DNA from: Sediminibacterium ginsengisoli
GTDB taxonomy: Bacteria; Bacteroidota; Bacteroidia; Chitinophagales; Chitinophagaceae
DNA length: 64,000 nucleotides
Assembly (NCBI GenBank): GCA_945865545.1
Contig: CAMBEQ010000004.1
Coordinates: forward strand, 27,517 to 91,516
Direction: 5' to 3'
Shown here: one piece after another, positions 42,827 through 52,919 of the stretch
Position numbering within the stretch: the stretch's first letter is position 1
How the letters are laid out: each line of letters begins with the position of its first letter
Position numbers and translations under genes: made by a program
The notes under the pieces: generated by a model
The model's input: only the letters and a program-made list of their open reading frames with translations
Told to the model about the DNA's origin: nothing
Database searches by the model: none

Positions 42827-43213
42827 ATGGTCTCGAAAATTTCAGAGGGCGTTGAAGTAAGCATAGAAACCTTTTACCAAAAGGATTATAGCAACCCTTT
42901 GCAAAATGAATACATGTTTGCTTACCGCATTACCATTGAAAACCACAATTCTTTTCCAGTAAAATTACTAAAGCGCTATTGGGAAGTATTTGACAGCAAT
43001 AGCGAACACCGAGTTGTGGAAGGCGAAGGTGTAGTAGGTGTTCAACCTTTAATTATGCCTGGCAAACATTACCAATATGTGAGCGGTTGTCATTTAAAAA
43101 GCGAGCTAGGAAAAATGCAAGGTCATTACACTATGGAGAATATAGAAACCCGAGATTTAATCAATGTGAATATTCCCGCATTTAAAATGGTGGCTCCTAT
43201 TAAGTTAAATTAA
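42827..43213 (+). CDS. apaG: ApaG domain protein
   Basis: About 128 residues from MVSKISEGVEVSIET, the normal ApaG length; a start at 42659 adds 56 residues with no family resemblance. The single fibronectin-like domain shows FAYRITIENHNSFPVKLLKRYWEVFDSN split over strands, then VVGVQPLIMPGKHYQYVSGC. E. coli apaG mutants have Co/Mg efflux phenotypes, but biochemistry is unclear. It is divergent from icd. Confidence 0.92.
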   Translation: MVSKISEGVEVSIETFYQKDYSNPLQNEYMFAYRITIENHNSFPVKLLKRYWEVFDSNSEHRVVEGEGVVGVQPLIMPGKHYQYVSGCHLKSELGKMQGHYTMENIETRDLINVNIPAFKMVAPIKLN

Positions 43214-43307
43214 GGTGCCATTAGTTAAACGCACCCTATTGAATAGGCTGTAAAATTTACTTCTTTAATTAGTAAGTTTATTTCTGTTAAAAACCGACCT
43301 TTACCCT

Positions 43308-44990
43308 ATGAAGATTTGTATCGCTCAACAGAATTATCATATTGGCAATTTTGAACAGAATACGCATAAAATTTTAGCTGCTATTGAAGAAGCCAAAAAG
43401 CAAGGAGCAGATTTAATTTTATTTAGCGAAATGAGCGTTTGCGGCTACCCTGCTAGAGATTTTGTAGAGTTTGATGATTTTATAACAAAGTGTTATGAAA
43501 GTATTGAACAAATTAAAGCGGCAGCGGATACCATTGGTGTTTTAATTGGAAGTCCTGCGCGCAATCCCAATAAAAAAGGAAAAGATTTATTTAACGCTGC
43601 TTTTTTCTTGTATGAGAAAAAAGTGATTGCAGAAATTCACAAAACATTATTACCCACTTATGATGTTTTTGATGAAAACAGATATTTTGAACCTGCTGAT
43701 GATTGGAAAGTAATTTCATTTAAAGGAAAAAAATTAGCCATTACTATTTGTGAAGATATATGGAACTTAGGGGACAACCCATTGTACCGCATTTGTCCCA
43801 TGGATAAAATGATGGATCAAAAGCCTGATATATTATTAAATTTAAGCGCCTCCCCTTTTGACTATACCCATGACGAAGACAGAAAAGCAACTATAAAATC
43901 AAATGTGCTTAAATATAAAATTCCTTTATTTTATTGCAATGCCATAGGAAGTCAAACTGAAATTGTTTTCGATGGCAGTTCATTAGTATTTGATAAGGAT
44001 GCCAATTTGTGTGGCGCACTGCCCATGTTTGAATCGGCTTTAGCTACTTTCGAATGTACCGAAGAGGGGAAAATTAACGCCCCCATCATTGAACCAGCCG
44101 CAAGAGTAGCTAACAAAGAACTGAACCCAGAAAAATTAATTCCCGAATTAAATATTGACCAAGTATACAAAGCGCTCGTTTTAGGGGTAAAAGATTATTT
44201 TAATAAAATGGGCTTCAAAAAAGCAATTCTAGGCTCCTCTGGAGGAATAGATTCTGCAGTTACTTTAGCCATTGCCTGTGAAGCATTAGGAAAAGAAAAT
44301 GTACATGCTATTTTAATGCCTTCCCCTTATTCCTCTGATCATTCTATTAAGGATGCAGTGCAATTAAGTGAAAATTTGAACAACCCTTACGATATCATTC
44401 CTATTAAAGAAGTCTATGAAAGTTTTTTGTCTACTTTAAAACCTTTATTCAAAGACCTTCCTTTTTCTTTAGCAGAAGAAAATATACAAAGTAGATCAAG
44501 GGGAAATTTATTAATGGCCCTTGCTAATAAATTTGGCTATGTATTATTGAACACCTCTAATAAAAGTGAATTGGCAACGGGTTATGGAACTTTATATGGA
44601 GACATGGCAGGTGGACTAGGGGTTTTAGGAGATTGCTACAAACTTCAAGTATACGAATTAGCAAAATATATCAATCGGACTAAAGAATTAATTCCATTCA
44701 ATATTATTAATAAAGCGCCTAGTGCCGAACTAAGACCTGATCAAAAAGATAGCGACAGCTTACCTGCATATGAAATTTTGGATCAGCTATTATATCAATA
44801 CATTGAAAAACGCGCCAACCCAAGCACCATTAAAACTTTTGGGTTTGATGGCGCATTGGTAGATAAAACTTTGAAGATGGTTAATAGCAATGAATATAAG
44901 CGGAATCAGTTTTGTCCTATTATTCGTATTTCACCCAAAGCTTTTGGAGTAGGACGAAGGGTTCCTATTGTAGCAAAGTATTTAAATTAA
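43308..44990 (+). CDS. nadE: glutamine-dependent NAD+ synthetase
   Basis: Makes NAD from deamido-NAD, ATP and glutamine. The 560-residue protein has an N-terminal nitrilase-type glutaminase with the triad in ILFSEMSVCGYP (Glu), KTLLPTYDVFDE (Lys) and ITICEDIW (Cys), then the synthetase with LGSSGGIDSAVT (ATP PP-loop, about residue 305) and NLLMALANKFG near 405. Both domains are complete, so glutamine is the likely nitrogen donor. Confidence 0.95.
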   Translation: MKICIAQQNYHIGNFEQNTHKILAAIEEAKKQGADLILFSEMSVCGYPARDFVEFDDFITKCYESIEQIKAAADTIGVLIGSPARNPNKKGKDLFNAAFFLYEKKVIAEIHKTLLPTYDVFDENRYFEPADDWKVISFKGKKLAITICEDIWNLGDNPLYRICPMDKMMDQKPDILLNLSASPFDYTHDEDRKATIKSNVLKYKIPLFYCNAIGSQTEIVFDGSSLVFDKDANLCGALPMFESALATFECTEEGKINAPIIEPAARVANKELNPEKLIPELNIDQVYKALVLGVKDYFNKMGFKKAILGSSGGIDSAVTLAIACEALGKENVHAILMPSPYSSDHSIKDAVQLSENLNNPYDIIPIKEVYESFLSTLKPLFKDLPFSLAEENIQSRSRGNLLMALANKFGYVLLNTSNKSELATGYGTLYGDMAGGLGVLGDCYKLQVYELAKYINRTKELIPFNIINKAPSAELRPDQKDSDSLPAYEILDQLLYQYIEKRANPSTIKTFGFDGALVDKTLKMVNSNEYKRNQFCPIIRISPKAFGVGRRVPIVAKYLN

Positions 44991-45064
44991 TTTACTTTTT
45001 CTTTTTAATCCCTGCAGCCTAATTTTAATAGCTATATTGTACTTGTATTAAATTGAGATCTTTT

Positions 45065-46270
45065 ATGAAAAAACTTTTTTATCTATTTTTAAGCTTTTTC
45101 CTACTTTGGGCAAATAGTAAAGTAATTGCTCAAGACATTAATCCCATTCTACCTGGCGCCTATCAAACAGAACAATACATTCCCTTATTAAAAAATAAGC
45201 GGGTGGGTGTTTTTACCAACCACACCGCAATAATTAATAATAAACACTTAATTGATACATTATTATTGGCAGGCATCAACATACAAAAAATATTTACTCC
45301 CGAGCATGGCTTAAGAGGCACTGCTGACGCAGGCGAAATGACCATAGACAGCATTGATTCTTTGACCGGAATTCAAATAGTTTCCTTGTATGGCAACAAA
45401 TATGGACCCAACCAAGATGATCTGAAAGACATTGATATATTATTATTTGATATTCAGGATGTAGGTGCCCGTTTTTATACTTACATTTCTTCCTTGCAAT
45501 ATTTTATGGAAGCCGCTGCTGCTAATAATAAACCATTAATTATTTTAGACCGACCTAACCCCAATGGACATTATGTTGATGGCCCTGTGCTGGAAAAATC
45601 ATTCGCTAGCTTTGTTGGAAAAAATAGCGTTCCAATTGTATATGGCATGACCATTGGAGAATATGCCACTATGTTAAAAGGGGAACATTGGCTAAATGGA
45701 AAAAATAGTGCAGGTGTATCACTTACTGTAATCCCTTGTAAAAATTATGACCACCAAACCATGTATAGCTTAAACGTTGCGCCTTCCCCTAACTTGACAA
45801 GTATGAATGCCATTTATTGGTATCCCAGTACTTGCTTAATAGAAGGAACTATATTAAGCGAAGGAAGAGGTACTGATCATGCTTTCGCCTATATAGGTCA
45901 TCCATTGATTGCCAACAAAGGTTTTGAATTTACACCCAGCTCCCGAACAGGGGCCAAGGAACCAAAATTAAAAAATAAAATTTGTTACGGCTGGGACCTA
46001 AGTCAAAAGCTTGCCCCAAAAAATAAAATTGATATTGAATTAATTATTGAAATGTATGACGCCTTCCCTCTAAGAGATTCTTTTTTTGTAGCCTCTCCTG
46101 GCAAAAAGACAACAAATTATTATTTCAATAAATTAGCTGGCAATGCAAGTTTAATGCGCCAAATACAATCGGGCGCTTCCGCCAAACAAATTAGAGCCAG
46201 TTGGCAAAAAGGCATACTCAGATTTAAAAAAATTAGAAAAAAATATTTATTCTACAAAGATTTTGAATAA
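45065..46270 (+). CDS. secreted DUF1343 protein, NamZ-like exo-beta-N-acetylmuramidase
   Basis: About 401 residues from ATG 45065, with signal peptide MKKLFYLFLSFFLLWANS; ATG 45053 is four residues upstream. The mature protein has the DUF1343 features GVFTNHTAIINNKHLIDTL, FTPEHGLRGTADAGE, DIQDVGARFYTYISS, and DRPNPNGHYVDGP. Characterised family members (NamZ of Bacillus, Tannerella) release MurNAc from the non-reducing end of peptidoglycan fragments. Together with the AmgK-like/MurU-like pair it could feed MurNAc salvage. The terminator begins at its stop codon. Confidence 0.87.
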   Translation: MKKLFYLFLSFFLLWANSKVIAQDINPILPGAYQTEQYIPLLKNKRVGVFTNHTAIINNKHLIDTLLLAGINIQKIFTPEHGLRGTADAGEMTIDSIDSLTGIQIVSLYGNKYGPNQDDLKDIDILLFDIQDVGARFYTYISSLQYFMEAAAANNKPLIILDRPNPNGHYVDGPVLEKSFASFVGKNSVPIVYGMTIGEYATMLKGEHWLNGKNSAGVSLTVIPCKNYDHQTMYSLNVAPSPNLTSMNAIYWYPSTCLIEGTILSEGRGTDHAFAYIGHPLIANKGFEFTPSSRTGAKEPKLKNKICYGWDLSQKLAPKNKIDIELIIEMYDAFPLRDSFFVASPGKKTTNYYFNKLAGNASLMRQIQSGASAKQIRASWQKGILRFKKIRKKYLFYKDFE

Positions 46271-46305
46271 AAAAAAAGGCCCCCGAGTTCGGAGGCCTTT
46301 TTTTT
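46269..46305. terminator. bidirectional terminator between namZ-like and propeller genes
   Basis: Nine A plus GGCC (46269-46281) pairs with GGCC plus eight T (46294-46305). It overlaps the last bases of the namZ-like stop region and faces both converging genes. Confidence 0.85.
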
Positions 46306-46317
46306 ATAAGTACTTTA

Positions 46318-49300
46318 TTAATTACCAATAATTGGTATCATTAATTTATGAACTGCCTCATTTAAAGCCTTTACCCCTTCTTTTTTAATATTTTCATATT
46401 TCTTCAATTGCTCGTCCGTAAGGGATTTTAACGCTGCATAAGTTTCTTTCACTTGCTTGGTTGGAGCTACATATCCTGCAGCTGCAGATTCAAATACACC
46501 AGCTATTTTATCATCCAAACGAATTGGGAAGTTTAAAACGTCTTGTCCGCTCTTCGCTTTGGTTTGGTGTAAGGCTTCCTCAATACTTGTTAAGCTGGCT
46601 AATAGATCTTTGCTTTGCTTTTGGAATACAGAATCCTTCGTTTTCTTTTGCAACCCTTGTACTTGTGAACGAATTTCCTTAAGCCCTTTTAAAGTTTTCA
46701 TGATGGTATTAAAACAATCTGATACTTCTAATAAGAATTGTTCTTGCGCTTTTAAATCTGCATCGGATATTTTATAATTCGGATCCGCCAAAATGGTAAA
46801 TGGTTGCTCGGTTACTGTATTATCAATAGTCACTTTTGCAGTGTATTTACCTGGAGCTGCTAATACTGGACTGGTTGAACCATTCCAAAGTATCAAACCA
46901 GTTTCTGGTTTCTCTATTTCAGTGTGGTACATATTCCAAATAAAATTTTGGAATCCCGCTTCTGCGCTTGGTCCACCTACATCATTTTGATTAAAAGTTT
47001 TGATGACTTTCTTTTGATCATCTAATATACTTATCATCACTCTTGCCGAATCATTGGTATTATTGGCTTTCCAATAATTAATCACAACCCCTTTAGGAGG
47101 ATTTATTCCAACATTAGCAGGTAGTCCTACTTTTTTGCCACGACTTCTTCTGCCGCCCATTTGAGGTGGTACACGATAGGTATTAGCAATTGGGAAAACT
47201 TGGTTCACCGTTGGTGCAGGTTGAAAATTCTCTACAAATGATAAGTTATCTAAAATATAAATACTTCTTCCTTGTGTAGCCACAATCAAATTTTGATCTT
47301 TGATCAATAAATCTGTGATAGGGGTGATAGGAAGATTTAATTGAAAACGCTCCCAAGATTTTCCATCATTCATAGAAACATACAATCCGAATTCGGTACC
47401 TGCAAACAAAACACCTGCTTTCCTTGGACTGGCTACAATGGCTCTTGTGAAGTGCAAGGGGTTAATTCCGTTGGTTATTTTTTCCCATGTTTCTCCATAA
47501 TCATGTGTTACATATAAGTAAGGAGTAAAATCATCTAACTTATAACGCGTCCCTGCAAAATAAGCAGTGCCTTTTCTTAAAGGATCCACTTCTACTCTAT
47601 TCCACATCATCCATTGTGGAACATCTTTAGGCGTCACATTTTTCCAATGCGCACCACCATCTCTACTCACATTAATTAAGCCGTCATCACTTCCAGTCCA
47701 TAATAAATCTTTTTCCAATGGAGATTCTGCGGCTGTAAATATGGTGCAATAATATTCTACACTGGTGTTGTCTTGAGTGATTGGCCCCCCAGAACTTTTT
47801 TGTCTGCTTTTGTCATTGGTAGTTAAATCTGGAGATAACATATTCCAACTTGCCCCTTCATTTTCAGTAGCAAATAAATGATTCCCTGCCGTATATAATT
47901 TTTTTGGATTGTGAGGAGAAAAGAAAATTGGATGATTCCATTGAAAACGATATTTCATTGCTTCCGCACCAGCTCCCATTGGATTATCAGGCCATACATT
48001 TATCACTCTGTTCTCTCCAGTTTTATGATCATATCTTGTGATTAAACCACCATAAGATCCGCCATATACAATATCACTATTCGTTGGATCGGCAACAATA
48101 TAGCCACTTTCGCCACCAGCGGTTACTTGAAAATCACTCTCGCCAATATAAGCACCATAGGTACTTGATAAAATTCTAAAAGCACTATTATCCTGTTGAG
48201 CTCCCAAAACTCGATAAGGGAAATTATTGTCTGTACTTAATCGATATACTTGAACAGTAGGTTGATTCATTACCGTACTCCAATTTTTTGCACCATCCAA
48301 ACTTACTTGTGCTCCACCATCATCAGACAAAATCATTCTTTTGCCATTTTTGGGATCTATCCATAAATCATGATGATCTCCATGTTGTGAACTAACGGGT
48401 GCAAAAGTTTTTCCTCCATCACTTGAAACCATAAAGTTTACATTAGGGCAATACACTTTATTTTCATCTGCAGGATCAATAAATACTTTAGTATAATACC
48501 AAGCACGTTGACGAATGTTATTATCACTATTGACTAATTCCCAAGTTTTACCTGCGTTCTCTGACATATACAAACCACCATCCTTATTCTCAATGATAGC
48601 ATATAGTTTATCAGAATTTGATCTTGCAACCGCAATTCCTGTGATACCCCATACCCCTTTTGGAAATCCTTTGTTGGTTTTAATAGAATTCCATGTTTCT
48701 CCACCATCAGTGCTTTTATATAAACCAGATCCCTCTCCACCACTCTCTAAACTATAAGGCGTACGTATTAATTGCCAAGTACCTGCATATAAAATTTCAG
48801 GATTACTTGGATCTACCACTAAATCACTTGCGCCTGTTTGCTCATTTACGTACAATACTTTTTTCCAATTTTGTCCACCATCTATACTTTTATAAACCCC
48901 TCTATTGTCATTAGGTCCAAATAAATGACCCATCACCGCTGCCCAAATAATGTCTTGATTTTTTGGATGTACTACAATTCTTACAATATGTCTTGCTTCT
49001 TTTAAGCCAATATTTTTCCAAGTTTTTCCATCATCGATTGATTTCCACATACCTCCCAAACCCTCACTCACGTTGCCTCTCATCGTACCTTCTCCTTCAC
49101 CCACATACACCACCGATTCATTAGATGGCGCTAAAGCTATAGCTCCAATGGTACCACCAAAAAAGCCATCAGAAATATTTTTCCAATTGCTACCCGCATC
49201 AACTGATTTCCATACACCGCCACCGGTAGATCCCATGTAAAAAGTATTGATATCGGTAAAAGAACCCACCCCCGCAGCGGCCCTGCCACCTCTAAAGGGT

Positions 49301-49458
49301 CCAATAAGCCTAAAATTTTGCGCTTTAATAATGGGATCCTGTGCCAATGCATTGGTTGGCTCAACATTTGCAGCTACTGTTTTTTTCTTTTGAGCATCCA
49401 CTTTATTTACACCCAACAAAGAAAATAAGACTGCAGTAATTAATAATAATTTTTTCAT
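46318..49458 (-). CDS. secreted VPS10/sortilin-like beta-propeller protein (paralogue 1)
   Basis: A 1046-residue protein with signal peptide (KLLLITAVLFSLLGVNKVDAQ). Many BNR/Asp-box repeats are seen, e.g. SVDAGSNWKNIS, SIDDGKTWKNI, SIDGGQNWKKV, STDGGETWNSI and VTHDYGETWEKI, which form one or two large propellers up to about residue 750; a C-terminal Lys-rich helical region follows (LKGLKEIRSQVQGLQKK). Family members are annotated as glycosyl hydrolases or WD40/YVTN proteins, but catalysis is not shown. It is the second of two same-strand paralogues 70 bases apart. Confidence 0.88.
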   Translation of the reverse strand: MKKLLLITAVLFSLLGVNKVDAQKKKTVAANVEPTNALAQDPIIKAQNFRLIGPFRGGRAAAGVGSFTDINTFYMGSTGGGVWKSVDAGSNWKNISDGFFGGTIGAIALAPSNESVVYVGEGEGTMRGNVSEGLGGMWKSIDDGKTWKNIGLKEARHIVRIVVHPKNQDIIWAAVMGHLFGPNDNRGVYKSIDGGQNWKKVLYVNEQTGASDLVVDPSNPEILYAGTWQLIRTPYSLESGGEGSGLYKSTDGGETWNSIKTNKGFPKGVWGITGIAVARSNSDKLYAIIENKDGGLYMSENAGKTWELVNSDNNIRQRAWYYTKVFIDPADENKVYCPNVNFMVSSDGGKTFAPVSSQHGDHHDLWIDPKNGKRMILSDDGGAQVSLDGAKNWSTVMNQPTVQVYRLSTDNNFPYRVLGAQQDNSAFRILSSTYGAYIGESDFQVTAGGESGYIVADPTNSDIVYGGSYGGLITRYDHKTGENRVINVWPDNPMGAGAEAMKYRFQWNHPIFFSPHNPKKLYTAGNHLFATENEGASWNMLSPDLTTNDKSRQKSSGGPITQDNTSVEYYCTIFTAAESPLEKDLLWTGSDDGLINVSRDGGAHWKNVTPKDVPQWMMWNRVEVDPLRKGTAYFAGTRYKLDDFTPYLYVTHDYGETWEKITNGINPLHFTRAIVASPRKAGVLFAGTEFGLYVSMNDGKSWERFQLNLPITPITDLLIKDQNLIVATQGRSIYILDNLSFVENFQPAPTVNQVFPIANTYRVPPQMGGRRSRGKKVGLPANVGINPPKGVVINYWKANNTNDSARVMISILDDQKKVIKTFNQNDVGGPSAEAGFQNFIWNMYHTEIEKPETGLILWNGSTSPVLAAPGKYTAKVTIDNTVTEQPFTILADPNYKISDADLKAQEQFLLEVSDCFNTIMKTLKGLKEIRSQVQGLQKKTKDSVFQKQSKDLLASLTSIEEALHQTKAKSGQDVLNFPIRLDDKIAGVFESAAAGYVAPTKQVKETYAALKSLTDEQLKKYENIKKEGVKALNEAVHKLMIPIIGN

Positions 49459-49528
49459 ACTATTCGTTTTTTATATTTAAATACTAAAATAACGGACCCT
49501 TATTTTTACTAAGTGCCCGTTAACTATT

Positions 49529-52500
49529 TTATTTTATAGATTCGTAATCCTTGAATTTAGCTACAGGTGTAGCTTCCACAAGTTTTCTAAAATTGAGCCA
49601 ATCTTTGGTAAAGAATTGATTTGCTTTTGTAAGTACATTTTGAATGGCTACTTCTGCATCTTGCAATTTCTTTTCTTCTTGTTCACCAGGCATGGTGTTT
49701 TTACCCAAAATTAACATGCTTGCATCTCTAATAATAGAAATAGGCGTGATAACGTCAACCGTACCGTAACCTTGCTTCTCTTGCTTTTTACCCATGATGT
49801 ATTCACGTAAAGCTTTTGATTTTGCAGTGATGTCTTTATGTGCTTTATTTAAAGTATCTAAGCCTTTGTCTTTTTTATCCTTCCACTCTGTTTTTAATTG
49901 AGTCAACAAGGCATCTACTTCATCTAATTGATCTAATGCACTATTAAATTTATCTGCACTTGGCTGATGCTTTGCTAACAACTCGTCTTGCTTTTTAACG
50001 ACTTCAGTTCTTTCAGCTAATCTAGCATCATCTTTTACCTCTATCCACATAGAATCTTTTTTATTATTAGCGGTAACCACTACTTTGTATTTTCCTGCCA
50101 ATACATCACGCCCTTTAAATTCTTTTACATCATCTGCATCTGCCACTTCTTCTACCATTCTTCTACCTCCACCTCCTCCGGTTTTTGGCATGCCTGCTGC
50201 ACGATTTCCTTTTTGTTCAAATCCCCAATATTGTCTGTTAAATCCAGAGTCTACTTTAAAAGATAAGTTTCTAATCACAGAATCTTGCGCGTCTTTAATT
50301 TGCACTTTCACTTTTTTAATACTATCTATTAAATAAATAGTAAATGGATACCCTACAGGACGATTGGTTCCATCATACATCCCCCAAGTGCTCCATTCAT
50401 AACTTGAATTTTTATAGGCTGCATTAATAACTGCATTAGGCGCAGATACAAAAAAGTTAGTGGCCACTCCTTTATTGTGTGCCAACTTACGAAGAGGCTT
50501 TATATCATCTAATACCCACATAGCTCTACCAAAAGTAGCAATCGCTAAATCGGCTTCTCTTTCTTGAATAGCAAAATCATAAGTGGAAACAGATGGGTAG
50601 CCATTTTTCCATTGCTGAAAACGCTCACCATTGTCTAAACTTACATATAAGCCTTGTTCTGTTCCTACAAATAATAAATTAGGTTCAGTTGGATCTTGTA
50701 TCACCGTTAATGCATAGCCTGTTACTTTATTCGTACCTAAAATATTGGTCCATGTTTTTCCTAAATCGGTCGATCTAAAAATATATGGTGCAAAGTCACC
50801 TTGTCTATAATTATTGGCTACCACAAAAACTTCATTGGCATTGTAAGTAGAAGTTCTAATTTGAGGAACCCATGCACCCTTAGGTAACCCTGTGATATTG
50901 GCTGTAACATTACTCCAAGTGCTGCCCCCATTTGTAGATAATTGAACTTGACCATCGTCCGTACCAATCCATATCAAATCTTTTTGAACAGAAGAAGGCG
51001 CAATGGTAATTATAGTACAATGATTTTCTGCACCGGTAATATCCACACTTAAACCTCCATTATTGGTTTGATCAATTTTAACACTATCATTGGTCGTTAA
51101 ATCAGGAGAAATGACTTTCCATGCAGCACCCTTGTTTAAACTTTTATGTAAATATTGAGAGCCATAATAAATAGTTTTTTTATCAAATGGATCTTGGGCA
51201 ATGGCCGCATTCCAGTTAAAACGTAAAAGTGTTTTTGCATCAGGCGCAGGGGGTTGAATATAGGTGCTTTCTCCAGTTGCTGTATTGTATCTTCCCACTG
51301 AACCACCTTGGCTCATTGCATATACCCAATTGGCATCTTCAGGATCTGGTGCTACATCAAATCCATCTCCACCCCATAAATTATCCCAATGATAATTCTT
51401 GATGCCTCCTTGTATATAAGTATAAGCTGGCCCTCTCCAAGAACCATTGTCTTGCATGCCACCCATTATATGATAAGGCGTTTCGTTGTCTACATTGACA
51501 TGATAAAATTGACCCACTGGAATTTTTTCATCAAACATCCAAGTTTTTCCTCCATCTCTTGTAATGCCTATACCACCATCATTTCCATCGATTATCAATT
51601 TATTATCTGTCGGATGAATCCAAAATGCATGATGATCTGGATGAATACCACTATAAGGAATTATAGTTTCAAAACTTTTCCCCGCATCAATACTTTTTAC
51701 TACAGTTTGACTTATGTACCAAAGGGTATTTTCATTTAAAGGATCACAAATAATATCTTGGAAATAAAAAGGACGATTATCTACAATTGATTTTTGCGCA
51801 TTCACTAAAGTAAAATTGTATCCACCGTCGTCACTTTTATATAAGCCACTTTTAGTAGATTCTACCAATGCATACACTCTATTTGGATTGGACCTACTCA
51901 TAGCAATCCCCACTCGACCTAAATTTCCATCAGGCAATCCATTTTCTTTTCCCAATTTGGTGAAATTTTTTCCACCATCAATCGTCATATAAATACCACT
52001 TCCCTTTCCGCCACTTTCTAAATGATAAGCATTACGATAATGATGCCACATAGCCACCAATAATTTATTTGGATTTTTTGGATCCATAATCATGTCCCCC
52101 ACCCCTGAAGTATCATTGGTATACAATATTTGATTCCAAGTTTCTCCACCATCAGTTGTTTTATATACTCCTCTGTTTTTACTTTGTCCGTAAGGGTTTC
52201 CAATTGCTCCTGCATAAACAATATTTGGATTGGTGGGATCTATTATCACTCTATGAATATTTTTCGTCAACTCCAAACCCATTCTTTTCCATGTTTTACC
52301 GGCGTCTAATGTTTTATAAATTCCCTCTCCCATACTCACTGAATTTCTTGGGTTGCCTTCGCCTGTTCCTACCCAAACCACACTTGGATTTGATTGTTGA
52401 ATAGCTAAAGCACCAATATTCAATAAAGGTTGTTCATCAAATACGGGTGTCCAACTCACTCCGCTATTACTGGTTTTCCAAACACCGCCAGAAGCAGCGC

Positions 52501-52732
52501 CAATCCATATATTATTCGGATTGGCTATTTCCGCATCAATCGTAGTTACACGACCACTCATAGAGGCTGGACCCACATTACGAGGTTTCCAATTTTTAAA
52601 TACTTTATTAATATCTACTCTGGTTTCAGTAGGAGTTTCTACTGGAACTATTTTTTTTGATTTTTGAGCAGACAAATTAGTTAGTGACATGGTCAATGAC
52701 AATAACAAGGTTCCAACAATAGATATACGCAT
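49529..52732 (-). CDS. secreted VPS10/sortilin-like beta-propeller protein (paralogue 2)
   Basis: About 1067 residues from ATG 52732, which gives the signal peptide MRISIVGTLLLSLTMSLTNL; a start at 52822 adds 30 residues before it. Asp-box repeats recur (TSNSGVSWTPV, TLDAGKTWKRM, TTDGGETWNQI, STNGGSTWSNV, STDLGKTWTNI), with a C-terminal domain containing KTGGGGGRRMVEE and a coiled-coil-like helical tail. Length and layout match the gene at 46318, so the pair arose by duplication. Function is unknown; periplasmic or surface location is likely. Confidence 0.88.
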   Translation of the reverse strand: MRISIVGTLLLSLTMSLTNLSAQKSKKIVPVETPTETRVDINKVFKNWKPRNVGPASMSGRVTTIDAEIANPNNIWIGAASGGVWKTSNSGVSWTPVFDEQPLLNIGALAIQQSNPSVVWVGTGEGNPRNSVSMGEGIYKTLDAGKTWKRMGLELTKNIHRVIIDPTNPNIVYAGAIGNPYGQSKNRGVYKTTDGGETWNQILYTNDTSGVGDMIMDPKNPNKLLVAMWHHYRNAYHLESGGKGSGIYMTIDGGKNFTKLGKENGLPDGNLGRVGIAMSRSNPNRVYALVESTKSGLYKSDDGGYNFTLVNAQKSIVDNRPFYFQDIICDPLNENTLWYISQTVVKSIDAGKSFETIIPYSGIHPDHHAFWIHPTDNKLIIDGNDGGIGITRDGGKTWMFDEKIPVGQFYHVNVDNETPYHIMGGMQDNGSWRGPAYTYIQGGIKNYHWDNLWGGDGFDVAPDPEDANWVYAMSQGGSVGRYNTATGESTYIQPPAPDAKTLLRFNWNAAIAQDPFDKKTIYYGSQYLHKSLNKGAAWKVISPDLTTNDSVKIDQTNNGGLSVDITGAENHCTIITIAPSSVQKDLIWIGTDDGQVQLSTNGGSTWSNVTANITGLPKGAWVPQIRTSTYNANEVFVVANNYRQGDFAPYIFRSTDLGKTWTNILGTNKVTGYALTVIQDPTEPNLLFVGTEQGLYVSLDNGERFQQWKNGYPSVSTYDFAIQEREADLAIATFGRAMWVLDDIKPLRKLAHNKGVATNFFVSAPNAVINAAYKNSSYEWSTWGMYDGTNRPVGYPFTIYLIDSIKKVKVQIKDAQDSVIRNLSFKVDSGFNRQYWGFEQKGNRAAGMPKTGGGGGRRMVEEVADADDVKEFKGRDVLAGKYKVVVTANNKKDSMWIEVKDDARLAERTEVVKKQDELLAKHQPSADKFNSALDQLDEVDALLTQLKTEWKDKKDKGLDTLNKAHKDITAKSKALREYIMGKKQEKQGYGTVDVITPISIIRDASMLILGKNTMPGEQEEKKLQDAEVAIQNVLTKANQFFTKDWLNFRKLVEATPVAKFKDYESIK

Positions 52733-52919
52733 AATTATAAGTTTGCTTATTTTAAGGAAAATGGACCTGTAAAATATTGATTTTTTGCTAAAAATGGGTG
52801 AAAAAAGGTACGAAAACACCAAGGATTTTGATGTGTGGTAGGATTTACAACCCCCAAAACCCGCAAAGGGTTTAAAATCATAAGAGGGAAGATGGGTAAT
52901 CCTATATTTTTATGAGGAT

